Shown: piece after piece, positions 35,084 to 43,426 of the stretch
Layout of the letters: every line of letters starts with the position of its first letter
Numbering within the stretch: position 1 is the first letter of the stretch
Source: an uncultured Bacteroidales bacterium
GTDB taxonomy: Bacteria > Bacteroidota > Bacteroidia > Bacteroidales > UBA932
DNA length: 64,000 nt
Direction of reading: 5' to 3'
Assembly (NCBI GenBank): GCA_900318445.1
Contig: ONKO01000002.1
Location: 186,001 to 250,000 of the forward strand
Notes under the pieces: generated by a model
What the model was told of the DNA's origin: nothing
The model's database searches: none
What the model saw: only the letters and a program-made list of their open reading frames with translations
Translations under genes and position numbers: made by a program

Positions 35084-36090
35084 GAGTAAAACTACTTACC
35101 ATAGCAGCCCTGCTCGCGAGCACGGCCCTTTTCGCTGAGGAAGAGGGCGGGCGCCGCATCATGGCCGGTCCTTCCTTCCTGGAGCCCCTTGAGAAAAGGG
35201 ATTCCGTGCTGGTATGGGACCAGTTTCATTACGGAGTGGAGCTCAAGGACATTGCCGAGGGCACACCGATAGCCCTGCCGGTGCTGGACGCAGCCACGCG
35301 CGAGCGCACGGCCCGCGAAGGGCATCTGGCCATCCTGAAGAACTGGCAGCTGGATTCCGTGAAAGTGTCGGGACGCAAAGACACGCTGGCCCGCTACGAC
35401 ATCCGGGCCTACTTAACCCTGGCACCCGAAATCCCCGGAGACTACGAGCTCTTTGAACTGCAGTGCCTGGTGGGCCGCGATACCCTGGTGTTCAACCGTC
35501 AGATGATGCAGGTGACAGAGCCCTCCATAGACCTCGAAACCTTCCAGCCCCACGACATCCATCCGCAGCAGAAGTTCCCCTACACCCTGGCGGAACTGTT
35601 CCCCTGGATCTACGGAATTGGCATGGGAGGAATGATTGTGGCCGCCCTCATTCTCTGGCTCGTAACCCGGAAGAGGAAGGAGGAGGAAAAGAAAAACGCC
35701 GAACCCGCCCACATCCGTGCCCTCCGTGAACTGGAGAAATTCCGCGGCAACAAGCACTGGAAGCCAGACCAGCAGAAGGCCTTCTACTCCGGCGTCACCG
35801 ATATCCTCAGGGCCTACATCGCATCCCGCTACGAGGTAGGTGCCATGGAAATGACCACCGCAGAGATTTTCGAGGGTCTGAAGGGCACCGACATCCCGGA
35901 GGAACTCTACCGGGAGATGAAAGACCTTTTCGAGCGGGCCGATTTCGTGAAGTTCGCCAAATACACCGCCAGCGACGAAGACAATGCACAGGTGATTCCG
36001 CAGGCCGTCCGCTTTGTCACCACAACGTACCAGGCGCAGCTGGAAGAAGAGATTCCCGGTGAGGCCGGGAATGACAAAAAGGAGGAGTAG
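35080..36090 (+). CDS. Bat-operon membrane protein
   Basis: 336 residues. Seen: signal peptide (1-19, LASTALFAEE), a periplasmic beta-rich domain (20-180), a membrane helix at about 185-203 (GIGMGGMIVAALILWLV), then a cytoplasmic helical domain (205-336). This unnamed protein is standard between DUF58 and batA in Bacteroidetes. The last residues (EEIPGEAGNDKKEE) are encoded by a short palindrome (ATTCCCGG...CCGGGAAT at 36052-36072), a widespread repeat type. Function unknown; presumably part of the Bat complex. Confidence 0.85.
   Translation: MRVKLLTIAALLASTALFAEEEGGRRIMAGPSFLEPLEKRDSVLVWDQFHYGVELKDIAEGTPIALPVLDAATRERTAREGHLAILKNWQLDSVKVSGRKDTLARYDIRAYLTLAPEIPGDYELFELQCLVGRDTLVFNRQMMQVTEPSIDLETFQPHDIHPQQKFPYTLAELFPWIYGIGMGGMIVAALILWLVTRKRKEEEKKNAEPAHIRALRELEKFRGNKHWKPDQQKAFYSGVTDILRAYIASRYEVGAMEMTTAEIFEGLKGTDIPEELYREMKDLFERADFVKFAKYTASDEDNAQVIPQAVRFVTTTYQAQLEEEIPGEAGNDKKEE
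36052..36072. repeat. Short ATTCCCGG/CCGGGAAT palindrome at a gene end
   Basis: Arms ATTCCCGG (36052-36059) and CCGGGAAT (36065-36072). It forms part of the coding end of the preceding Bat-operon gene. Confidence 0.7.
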
Positions 36091-36092
36091 CC

Positions 36093-37082
36093 ATGTATTT
36101 TGAATATCCCAAACTGCTTTTCCTTCTTCTTATCCCCGCCCTGCTTGTGGGACGGTACCTCTGGATCGAGCTCAAGGACCGCCGCGCGCACATGCGGGTA
36201 TCGGCCCTGGAGGCCTGGAAAGCCGGAGGAAGAAGCATCTTCGAGATTATCAGGCACCTGCCGTTTGTGCTGCGCACATCGGCCCTCTGCCTCATTATCA
36301 TCGCCATCGCCCGGCCGCGGTCCTCTTCCCAGGTGGAGAAGGTGGATACCGAGGGCATTGACATCATGTTCGCGATGGACGTGTCCACGTCCATGCTGGC
36401 CCGGGACTTTGAGCCCGACCGCCTGAGCGCCGCCAAGGACATTGCCATCGAGTTCATCGCGCAGCGGCCCTCCGACCGCATGGGCATCGTGGTGTTTGCC
36501 GGCGAGAGCTACACCCAGTGCCCCCTCACCACCGACCGCGCCACCCTCATCAACCTCATGAAGGATGTCCAGACAGACCTCATCGAGGACGGTACGGCTA
36601 TCGGCAACGGCCTGGCCACCGCCGTGGCCCGCATGAAGGACTCTGACGCCAAGAGCCGGGTGGTGATTCTCCTGACGGACGGCGTCAACAACATGGGAGA
36701 GATAGACCCTGCCATGGCGGCGGAAATTGCCAAGACATACGGCATCCGCGTGTACACCATCGGCGTGGGTGCCAATGGGCAGGCTCCCTACCCCGTCCAG
36801 ACGCCCTGGGGCATCGAGATGCGGAACGTCCCCGTGGAGATTGACGAGCCCCTTTTGAAGAATATTGCCGATGGCACCGGCGGCCGTTACTTCCGCGCCA
36901 CCGACAACACCAAGCTCAGCGAGATTTACGCTGAGATCGGCCAGATGGAGAAGACCCGCACCAGCGTGGACTCCTTCCCCGTATACAAGGACCTGTTTGG
37001 CGGATACGCGCTGGCCGCACTCATCTGCCTTCTTCTGGAGGTGCTTGTGGCCTTTATTTTAAGGAGGATGCCGGTATGCTGA
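36093..37082 (+). CDS. batA: BatA, VWA-domain membrane protein
   Basis: 329 residues. Seen: an N-terminal membrane segment, a second near 55-75, the von Willebrand A domain (about 90-290) with the metal-binding MIDAS DVSTSM, DRMGIVVFAGESYTQCPLT and ILLTDGVNNMGE, and a C-terminal membrane helix (about 305-325). Works with BatB on the membrane and is probably driven by the MoxR ATPase. Two bases after the previous gene and overlapping batB by seven bases. Confidence 0.93.
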   Translation: MYFEYPKLLFLLLIPALLVGRYLWIELKDRRAHMRVSALEAWKAGGRSIFEIIRHLPFVLRTSALCLIIIAIARPRSSSQVEKVDTEGIDIMFAMDVSTSMLARDFEPDRLSAAKDIAIEFIAQRPSDRMGIVVFAGESYTQCPLTTDRATLINLMKDVQTDLIEDGTAIGNGLATAVARMKDSDAKSRVVILLTDGVNNMGEIDPAMAAEIAKTYGIRVYTIGVGANGQAPYPVQTPWGIEMRNVPVEIDEPLLKNIADGTGGRYFRATDNTKLSEIYAEIGQMEKTRTSVDSFPVYKDLFGGYALAALICLLLEVLVAFILRRMPVC

Positions 37083-38080
37083 TGTTTGCCGATTACAAGT
37101 ATCTGTATCTGCTCATTCTGGTGCCCGTTTTCCTCATGGGATACGGCATCATGCGATATATGCGCGCCCGCCGCGTGAAAACCTTCGGAGACCCGGCGCT
37201 GGTAGAGGCCCTCATGCCCTCCCGCTCCCGGTCCAAGGGCTGGGTGAAGGCCGTGCTGTTCTCCCTGGCTTTCGCCTTCTTTGCCATTGGCCTGGCCCGG
37301 CCCCGCACCGGTGCCAAGCTGGCCGAGAGAAACACCAAGGGAGCCGAAATCATCGTGGCCCTGGACGTTTCCAATTCCATGCTGGCGCAGGACTACTCCC
37401 CCAACCGCCTGGAGCGTGCCAAGCTCTCCATCGCACGCCTCACGGAGCGCCTGCAGGAAGACCGCATCGGCCTTGTCATCTTTGCCGGTACGTCCTTCGT
37501 GCAGCTGCCCGTCACCACCGACTACGTGAGCGCCAAGATGTTCCTGAACAGTATTGACACCGGGTCCATCCCCGTGCAGGGAACAGCTATCGGAGATGCC
37601 ATTCGTCTGAGCATCAAGAGCTTCAGCGCGCAGAGCGAAAAGAGCCGCGTCATCGTGGTTATCTCCGACGGTGAAAACCATGAAGACGACGCCGTGGGTG
37701 CCGCCAAGCAGGCCGCAGAGCTGGGCATCAAGGTATATACGATTGGCGTAGGCTCTGCCGAAGGCCAGCCCATCCCCATGGACGGAGGACTCCTCAAAGA
37801 CAAGGACGGCAACATCGTCGTCACCAAACTTAACGAAGAAATGCTGCGCGACATCGCCCGTGCGGGCGGCGGCGCATACATCCACGCCGGAGGGGAAGAG
37901 TTCGGCCTCAACCCCATTATCCAGGACATCCGCCGCATGGAGGATGAAGAGTTTGGCAGCGTGGTGTTCGAGGAATATGACGAGCAGTACATGTATTTCT
38001 TTGGCATTGCCCTGCTGCTGTTTATCCTGGAAATGCTCATTGGCGAGCGCAAGCCCCGCCGCAAACTGTTTGAGGTATGA
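37076..38080 (+). CDS. batB: BatB, VWA-domain membrane protein
   Basis: 334 residues, paralogue of BatA. Seen: two N-terminal helices (about 8-25 and 58-75), VWA domain with MIDAS DVSNSM, DRIGLVIFAGTSFVQLPVT and VVISDGENHEDD, and a C-terminal membrane helix (YMYFFGIALLLFILEML). The start at 37076 (MLMFADYKYLY) overlaps the end of batA. The pair BatA-BatB probably forms a heteromer in the inner membrane. Confidence 0.93.
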   Translation: MLMFADYKYLYLLILVPVFLMGYGIMRYMRARRVKTFGDPALVEALMPSRSRSKGWVKAVLFSLAFAFFAIGLARPRTGAKLAERNTKGAEIIVALDVSNSMLAQDYSPNRLERAKLSIARLTERLQEDRIGLVIFAGTSFVQLPVTTDYVSAKMFLNSIDTGSIPVQGTAIGDAIRLSIKSFSAQSEKSRVIVVISDGENHEDDAVGAAKQAAELGIKVYTIGVGSAEGQPIPMDGGLLKDKDGNIVVTKLNEEMLRDIARAGGGAYIHAGGEEFGLNPIIQDIRRMEDEEFGSVVFEEYDEQYMYFFGIALLLFILEMLIGERKPRRKLFEV

Positions 38081-38793
38081 TGAGAAAAACTGTCATAGGA
38101 ATTCTTGCACTGATATGCCTTTCCACGGCCACTTTCGCCCAGAAGGCAGACTTCAGAAGAGGCAACCGTGCGTTCCGGAAAGAGAATTACGGGCAGGCCG
38201 ATATCGACTACCGCAAGGGGCTTCTCAAAGACTCCACGCAGGTGAAAGGCCGATACAACCTGGCTAACAACCTGTACCGGCAGGGCAGTTTTGACGAGGC
38301 CGCAAAGCTCATGGAAGCCATTCCCGTGGACTCGCTGAACGTGGGCGCATTCGAGTCGGACGTGCTGTTCAACAAGGGTGACATCGCCATAGCCCGGCAG
38401 GACTGGCAGACGGCTGTAAACTGCTTCATCCAGTACCTCATGGTTCATCCGGACGATATCGCCGCCAAGGAGAACTACACCTATGCAAGGTATCACCTGC
38501 AGAACCAGGACCAGAACCAGAACCAGAATCAGGACCAGAATCAGGACCAGAATCAGGACCAGAATCAGGATCAGAACCAGGATCAGCAGGACCAGCAGAA
38601 CCAGGACCAGGATAAGGACCAGCAGAACCAGGACCAGCGTCAGCAGCCGCAACCGCAACCGGAGCAGCTGAGTCCCCAGCAGGCCCAGCAGCTGCTGCAG
38701 GCCATCCAGGACAAGGAAAAACAGACACAGGAAAAAGTGGACGAGAAAAAGGCTGCCGTCCTGAAGTCCCGTCAGAAGGAAAAGAATTGGTAG
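38077..38793 (+). CDS. batC: BatC, TPR protein with a Gln/Asp repeat tail
   Basis: 238 residues. Seen: signal peptide (MRKTVIGILALICLSTATFAQ), TPR-like helical repeats (about 25-130), and from residue 138 an extreme low-complexity stretch NQDQNQNQNQDQNQDQ... to about 190, then PQPEQLSPQQAQQLLQAIQDKEKQ. The DNA is a run of CAGAACCAGGAC-type hexamers and will vary in length. Overlaps batB by four bases. The long Gln/Asn/Asp run is typical for BatC but long here. Confidence 0.9.
   Translation: MMRKTVIGILALICLSTATFAQKADFRRGNRAFRKENYGQADIDYRKGLLKDSTQVKGRYNLANNLYRQGSFDEAAKLMEAIPVDSLNVGAFESDVLFNKGDIAIARQDWQTAVNCFIQYLMVHPDDIAAKENYTYARYHLQNQDQNQNQNQDQNQDQNQDQNQDQNQDQQDQQNQDQDKDQQNQDQRQQPQPQPEQLSPQQAQQLLQAIQDKEKQTQEKVDEKKAAVLKSRQKEKNW
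38503..38637 (+). repeat. Low-complexity NQDQ-coding hexamer repeat in batC
   Basis: About 135 bases built from CAGAAC/CAGGAC/CAGAAT units. Slippage-prone by structure; encodes the Asn/Gln/Asp run of BatC. Confidence 0.9.
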
Positions 38794-38797
38794 AAGT

Positions 38798-41401
38798 ATG
38801 AAAAGACTGTTTGTGAGTATCGTCGCCGCGCTTGCCGGTCTCGCCGCCATGGCCCAGACTTCCATCGGCGTGGAGGTACATAATATTGTAGAGGTGGGTG
38901 AACGCTTCAATCTGGTGTTCGTGGTAGAAGGAGAGCAGGAGCCCTCGGACTTTACCTGGGAAGCCGGAGAAGACTTCACCGTGGTATGGGGCCCCCAGAA
39001 AGGCACATCCCGTAGTGTTCAGATCATCAACGGGAAAACCACCCGTTCCTCACAGACTTCGTACACCTATATCCTGCAGGCCCGGCAGGCCGGTAACTTC
39101 ACCATCCAGCCGGCATCGGCCAAGGTTAAGGGAAATGCCATCCACTCCAAGGCCGTCACCATCCAGGTGGTGAGCGGAGCGCAGCAGAGCCAGCAGCAGC
39201 CCGGCCAGGGATCTCAGGCCCAGAGCCAGGATTCCGGCGCAAGTGCGGCCCAGCAGGACATTTTCATGCGGCTGACACTGAGCCGCAGCTCCGTTGTGGT
39301 AGGAGAGCCTGTCACCGCTGTTTTGAAGATTTATCAGCGGGCCAACCTGGTGGGCTTCGAAAACGCCCGCTTCCCTTCTTTCAAGGGCTTCTGGAGCCAG
39401 GAAGTGGACACGCCTTCCAACATCGAGTTCCAGCGGGAACAGCTGAACGGAACCATGTACGACAGCGCCGTTCTTCGCAAGTGGGTGCTCATTCCCCAGA
39501 AGGCGGGAGACCAGACCATCGAGCCGGCCGAGATTGTGTGCTTGGTGAACGTCCAGCGCCGCCGCAGCGGAACCGGCTCCATCTTCGATGACTTCTTCGG
39601 CAGCGACTACACAACCGTACGCCAGCGCGTGAGCACCAAACCGGCCACGCTCCATGTATCGGCCCTGCCGGCCGGCGCACCCGCATCCTTCGGCGGAGGT
39701 GTAGGCGAATTCTCCATCCAGGCACGTCTGAGCAAGGATTCCCTGAAGACGCACGACGCCGCCTCCCTCGTCATCACCCTCTCCGGAAAGGGCAACATTG
39801 CCCTGCTCGAAGCTCCCAAGGTAAGCTTTCCGCCGGACTTCGAGGTATATGACGTCAAAACGTCGGTGAATACCGACAAGAGCGGCACGTCCGGCTCCAA
39901 GACCTTCGAATATCCGTTTATTCCCCGCAGCGCCGGAGAATTCTCCCTGGGCCCGGTGGAATATGGTTATTATGATGTAGCCAAACGCCGTTACTCCGTG
40001 GCTACCGCCGCCGCCCTGCCCATCAAGGTAGCACGCAGTGCATCGGCCACCACCAGCGTCCCCGAAAGCGGTTCCACGCTGGTCGTAGACAGAAAAGGTG
40101 TGAAGAACCTCGGGGAGGACATACGCTTTATCCGTACCAAAACCACTCTTGGAACCGACAAAGGCTTCCTGGTATATTCCCGCCTATGGTGGGGTGCCAT
40201 TGCCTTCCTTCTGCTGGCCGGCCTGGGCTTCTGGCTGGGCTTCCGGAAGGCGGCCGCCCGGCGGGCCGATGTCGTGGGAACCCGTGGCCGCAAGGCCACA
40301 CGTCAGGCGCTCAAACGGCTGGCACAGGCCAAGGATTTCCTCCAAAAGAACCTGTACACGGCCTTCTACGAGGAGCTGCATCGTTCTCTCCTGGGCTTTG
40401 TGGGAGACAAGCTGGCCATGGATATGGCAGACCTTACCAAGGATAATATCGAGGCTGCGCTGGTGTCCCGCGGGGTTCCGGAGACCGTTGCCACCGATTT
40501 CACCGCGCTCCTGGATGCCTGCGAAGAGGCCCGTTACGCACCCGACGCCGGCCACGAGGCCATGAACGAACATTATGAAAAAGCGGTTGCCACCATCACC
40601 GCCATTGACGCTTCCATGAAAAAGACTTCTTCCCCTGTGGGCGCAGCAATGCTGGCCCTTCTCCTGATGCTTCCCCTGGGAGCACAGGCACAGCCGCTCT
40701 CTTACCCCGACTCCCTGTTCAAGGCGGGCGTGGAAGCTTATACGCAGGGAGATTTTGACCAGGCCCTCAAGGACTGGAAGGACGTGGAGGCCACTGGTCT
40801 CATGTCCAAGGAACTCTATTACAACCTGGGCAATGCGTATTTCAAGAGCGGAGAGATCGCTCCGGCCATTCTCTGGTACGAACGTGCCCTGCGCCTGGAC
40901 CCCTCCGACGCCGACATCCGGTACAATCTGGATTTTGCACGAGCCCTTACCCAGGACAAGATTGAAGAGGTGCCTGAGATTTTCTTCGTACAGTGGAGAC
41001 ACGCCCTGTGCTACCTGCTGCCGTCCAACACCTGGGCTGCGCTGTGCCTGGTGTTCCTGGCCCTCGCCGTAGCCTGCGCCCTGCTCTTTTTGCTGGGCAG
41101 CACGTCGGGCCGGCGCCGTCTGGGCTTTTTCGTCGGCATTGCCTGCCTCATCCTTGCCTTCCTGGGCTGGGACTTCGCCCAGTGGCAGCGGCAGGAGGCC
41201 CTCGCACAGGACCGCGCCATTGTAATGCGCCCGGTCTCCAGCGTCAAGAGCTCCCCCTCCGATGGCAGCGCCAAAGACCTTTTCATCCTGCACGAAGGCA
41301 CCCGCGTGCGCATCCTTGACAACGTGGGCGGCTACTCCCAGATCGAGATCGCCGATGGCCGCCAGGGCTGGATCCCGAGCGGCGAGATTGAGGTGATTTA
41401 G
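38798..41401 (+). CDS. batD: BatD-BatE fusion protein
   Basis: 867 residues. Residues 1-600 are BatD: signal peptide (ALAGLAAMAQ), beta-rich BatD (oxygen-tolerance) repeats with SRSSVVVGEPVTAVLKIYQRANLVG, a membrane helix at about 465-483 (AIAFLLLAGLGFWLGF) and a cytoplasmic helical end. M607 begins MKKTSSPVGAAMLALLLMLPLGAQAQ, which looks like a whole signal peptide, and the rest is BatE: TPRs (about 640-735), two membrane helices (750-800) and an SH3-like end (820-867, RILDNVGGYSQIEIADGRQGWIPSGEIE). So two genes separate elsewhere are one frame here, with the BatE signal as an internal segment. Whether one chain or two are made is unknown. Confidence 0.9.
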   Translation: MKRLFVSIVAALAGLAAMAQTSIGVEVHNIVEVGERFNLVFVVEGEQEPSDFTWEAGEDFTVVWGPQKGTSRSVQIINGKTTRSSQTSYTYILQARQAGNFTIQPASAKVKGNAIHSKAVTIQVVSGAQQSQQQPGQGSQAQSQDSGASAAQQDIFMRLTLSRSSVVVGEPVTAVLKIYQRANLVGFENARFPSFKGFWSQEVDTPSNIEFQREQLNGTMYDSAVLRKWVLIPQKAGDQTIEPAEIVCLVNVQRRRSGTGSIFDDFFGSDYTTVRQRVSTKPATLHVSALPAGAPASFGGGVGEFSIQARLSKDSLKTHDAASLVITLSGKGNIALLEAPKVSFPPDFEVYDVKTSVNTDKSGTSGSKTFEYPFIPRSAGEFSLGPVEYGYYDVAKRRYSVATAAALPIKVARSASATTSVPESGSTLVVDRKGVKNLGEDIRFIRTKTTLGTDKGFLVYSRLWWGAIAFLLLAGLGFWLGFRKAAARRADVVGTRGRKATRQALKRLAQAKDFLQKNLYTAFYEELHRSLLGFVGDKLAMDMADLTKDNIEAALVSRGVPETVATDFTALLDACEEARYAPDAGHEAMNEHYEKAVATITAIDASMKKTSSPVGAAMLALLLMLPLGAQAQPLSYPDSLFKAGVEAYTQGDFDQALKDWKDVEATGLMSKELYYNLGNAYFKSGEIAPAILWYERALRLDPSDADIRYNLDFARALTQDKIEEVPEIFFVQWRHALCYLLPSNTWAALCLVFLALAVACALLFLLGSTSGRRRLGFFVGIACLILAFLGWDFAQWQRQEALAQDRAIVMRPVSSVKSSPSDGSAKDLFILHEGTRVRILDNVGGYSQIEIADGRQGWIPSGEIEVI

Positions 41402-41407
41402 GCTTTT

Positions 41408-41506
41408 TACGATCTTAAGCATAATTCCCGGCAAATCCTGCTTAAGATCGTAAGTGATGACGAACAAAAGCGTAATTTACGGCAAATCCTGCTTAAGATC
41501 GTAAGT
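41408..41506. repeat. Inverted and tandem repeat after the Bat operon
   Basis: Perfect 14-bp arms TACGATCTTAAGCA (41408-41421) and TGCTTAAGATCGTA (41439-41452). The unit AAGC-TAATT...CTTAAGATCGTAAGT (41417-41455) recurs with a few changes at 41468-41506. No T run follows the hairpin, so it is not a simple terminator. Confidence 0.85.
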
Positions 41507-41524
41507 ACAGAAATACAATTATAC

Positions 41525-41719
41525 ATGGCACAAACGTCTTACCCCTGCGAGAACTGCAAGTTACGCGCAGCTTATGAAAAGAATCCCAAATCACTGAAGG
41601 GCCGGTTCTGGCGCTGGCACATCAACTTCTGCCCCGGCTTCAAGGCCTACTTCACCCATCAGGACGAAGAGACCAAGCTGGATCTTAGAAAGAAGTATAA
41701 TTTCCAGAAGTACCAGTAA
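41525..41719 (+). CDS. Small conserved-looking protein of unknown function
   Basis: 64 residues, MAQTSYPCENCKLRAAYEKNPKSL... ending KKYNFQKYQ. Three cysteines (C8, C11, C36) and many basic residues, with a CxxC pair that could bind metal; the last half contains WRWHINFCPGFKAYF. Family not recognised. Begins after the repeat region behind batD, and the M20 gene is convergent 14 bases downstream. Coding bias and length agree with a real gene. Confidence 0.72.
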   Translation: MAQTSYPCENCKLRAAYEKNPKSLKGRFWRWHINFCPGFKAYFTHQDEETKLDLRKKYNFQKYQ

Positions 41720-41733
41720 GCCGGACGGATCTT

Positions 41734-43095
41734 TTAGAAGTACTTGTAGAACAGGGAAATAGACCGCATTCCAGCCCATAGCTGGCGAAGGAGGTAGCTC
41801 TCGTTCGGCGAATGGATGGTATCTCTCTCCAGGCCGAATCCCATCAGGAGCGGGTCGGTTCCCAGGATGGTCTGCATGTCTGCAAGGATGGCGATGGAGC
41901 CGCCTCCGCGGGATGGCACCGGCTCTATTCCGTAGACCTCCTCCATGGCGCGTGAGGCCGCTTTGTATGCCGGAGAAGTGATGGGAATGAGGAAGCCGTC
42001 ACCGCCTTCGAAGGGAGTGACTTCCACCTTCACGCCCTTCGGGGCGATGGACTTGAAGTGCGCCTCAAAGAGCTTGCTAATTTCCCCGGACCGCTGGTTG
42101 GGGACCAGCCTCATGGAGATTTTCGCGTGCGCAGTGGAAGGGAGTACGGTCTTCGCGCCCGTACCGGTATAGCCGCCCCAGATGCCGCATACGTCAAGGC
42201 AGGGGCGGATACCCGTGCGTTCCATGGTGGTATATCCCTCTTCTCCACGGACATCATCTATATCCAGGAATGCCTTGTACTCTTCCATGTCGAAGGGAGC
42301 CCGGGAGAGCATGGCCCTGTCCTCCCCCGAAAGTTCCACGACGCTGTCGTAGAAGCCGGGAATGGCCACACGGCCTTTTTCATCGTGCAAGGAGGCAATC
42401 ATCTCGCAGAGGACATTGATGGGATTCGCGACGGCTCCCCCGTAATGACCGGAGTGAAGGTCCTTGTTGGGGCCTGTCACCTTGACTTCCAGGTAAGCGA
42501 GACCTCTCATGCCGCAGTTGATGGAAGGCACCTTGTCGGAGATCATCGTCGTGTCCGAGACCAGAATGACATCGGAGCGCAGCAGTTCCTTGTGGGCTTC
42601 CACCCATGCAGGAAGGGACGGACTTCCGATTTCTTCCTCCCCTTCGAAGATGAATTTCACGTTATGGTGAAGGAGCCCCGCCCTCACCTCGTGCTCAAAA
42701 GCCTTGAGGTGCATGAACAACTGCCCCTTGTCGTCATTGGCTCCGCGGGCGTAAACAGCCTCCTCCCCGGTAGCCGGATCGTTGGCGATAACGGGTTCAA
42801 AAGGGTCTGTACGCCATTTTTCAAGCGGCTCCGGCGGCTGCACGTCATAGTGCCCGTAAACCAGGATGGTCTTGGGGGCGCCGATGTCCTTGCAGCCGAA
42901 GACAACGGGATGGCCGGCCGTTTCATAAACATCGGCCTTGTCTGCGCCCGCCTGCATCAAAAGTTCCACGAGGCGTTCCGCGCAGCGGCGCATATCGGCC
43001 TTGTGCTCGGGCTTGGCGCTGACGGAAGGGATCCTCAGCAGCGAAAAAAGCTCTTCGAAAAAACGTTCCTTGTTCTCCTGGATGTACTGTTGCAT
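41734..43095 (-). CDS. M20-family dipeptidase
   Basis: 453 residues from the ATG at 43095; a longer start at 43125 is rejected because a TATATTTG promoter box lies at 43123-43130, downstream of it. Seen: VYGHYDVQPPEP (zinc His and Asp region), ARGANDDKGQL, FEGEEEIGSPSL, LVSDTTMIS and the C-terminal RGGGSIAIL; these are the carnosinase/M20 dipeptidase set with two-zinc ligands. Hydrolyses peptides or N-acyl amino acids in the cytoplasm. Convergent with the small protein. Confidence 0.93.
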   Translation of the reverse strand: MQQYIQENKERFFEELFSLLRIPSVSAKPEHKADMRRCAERLVELLMQAGADKADVYETAGHPVVFGCKDIGAPKTILVYGHYDVQPPEPLEKWRTDPFEPVIANDPATGEEAVYARGANDDKGQLFMHLKAFEHEVRAGLLHHNVKFIFEGEEEIGSPSLPAWVEAHKELLRSDVILVSDTTMISDKVPSINCGMRGLAYLEVKVTGPNKDLHSGHYGGAVANPINVLCEMIASLHDEKGRVAIPGFYDSVVELSGEDRAMLSRAPFDMEEYKAFLDIDDVRGEEGYTTMERTGIRPCLDVCGIWGGYTGTGAKTVLPSTAHAKISMRLVPNQRSGEISKLFEAHFKSIAPKGVKVEVTPFEGGDGFLIPITSPAYKAASRAMEEVYGIEPVPSRGGGSIAILADMQTILGTDPLLMGFGLERDTIHSPNESYLLRQLWAGMRSISLFYKYF

Positions 43096-43122
43096 GCTGT
43101 GTTCGGTTATAGTTAGCAATAA

Positions 43123-43130
43123 CAAATATA
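43123..43130 (-). promoter_or_regulatory. -7 promoter box TATATTTG for the M20 peptidase
   Basis: On the minus strand, about 27 bases before the chosen ATG at 43095. Confidence 0.6.
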
Positions 43131-43169
43131 GCGACTTGCCGGCTCATTTACAAGGAACGAAAGCCGCTG

Positions 43170-43187
43170 GCTTGTGCCGGGCATTGG
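43170..43187 (+). repeat. GCTTGTGCCRGGCA repeat (fourth copy)
   Basis: GCTTGTGCCGGGCATTGG, one base different in the core from 18703-18720. Confidence 0.75.
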
Positions 43188-43267
43188 AACAAACCGTAAA
43201 AAGACCCATATGGGGGCAAGGAGACAGGGTCAAAAAAGCAACTATTGCATTTTGTACACAAAATTGG

Positions 43268-43275
43268 TATTTTTG
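43268..43275 (+). promoter_or_regulatory. -7 promoter box TATTTTTG
   Basis: 26 bases before the small ORF at 43302 and the only box before the MscS gene. Confidence 0.6.
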
Positions 43276-43301
43276 TCGTTTGAAGCATAAAAACGACAAA
43301 A

Positions 43302-43424
43302 ATGGTTTTTATCAGTTACGGCAGTTGTGACAGACAGATAGCCGGAATGGCCTCAGTGGTCTTTGACGACAACGGAAAACCGGTGGTCCTGGACACACTC
43401 ACCAACGTGGACCAAATGCAGTAA
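43302..43424 (+). CDS. Short open frame (40 residues) leading the MscS gene
   Basis: ATG at 43302, stop TAA at 43422, encoding MVFISYGSCDRQIAGMASVV... to VDQMQ. It uses common codons and sits between the promoter box and the MscS start two bases after its stop (ATG at 43427), so it could be a leader peptide or a small protein coupled to the channel. No family recognised; too short to be sure it is translated. Confidence 0.4.
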   Translation: MVFISYGSCDRQIAGMASVVFDDNGKPVVLDTLTNVDQMQ

Positions 43425-43426
43425 CG

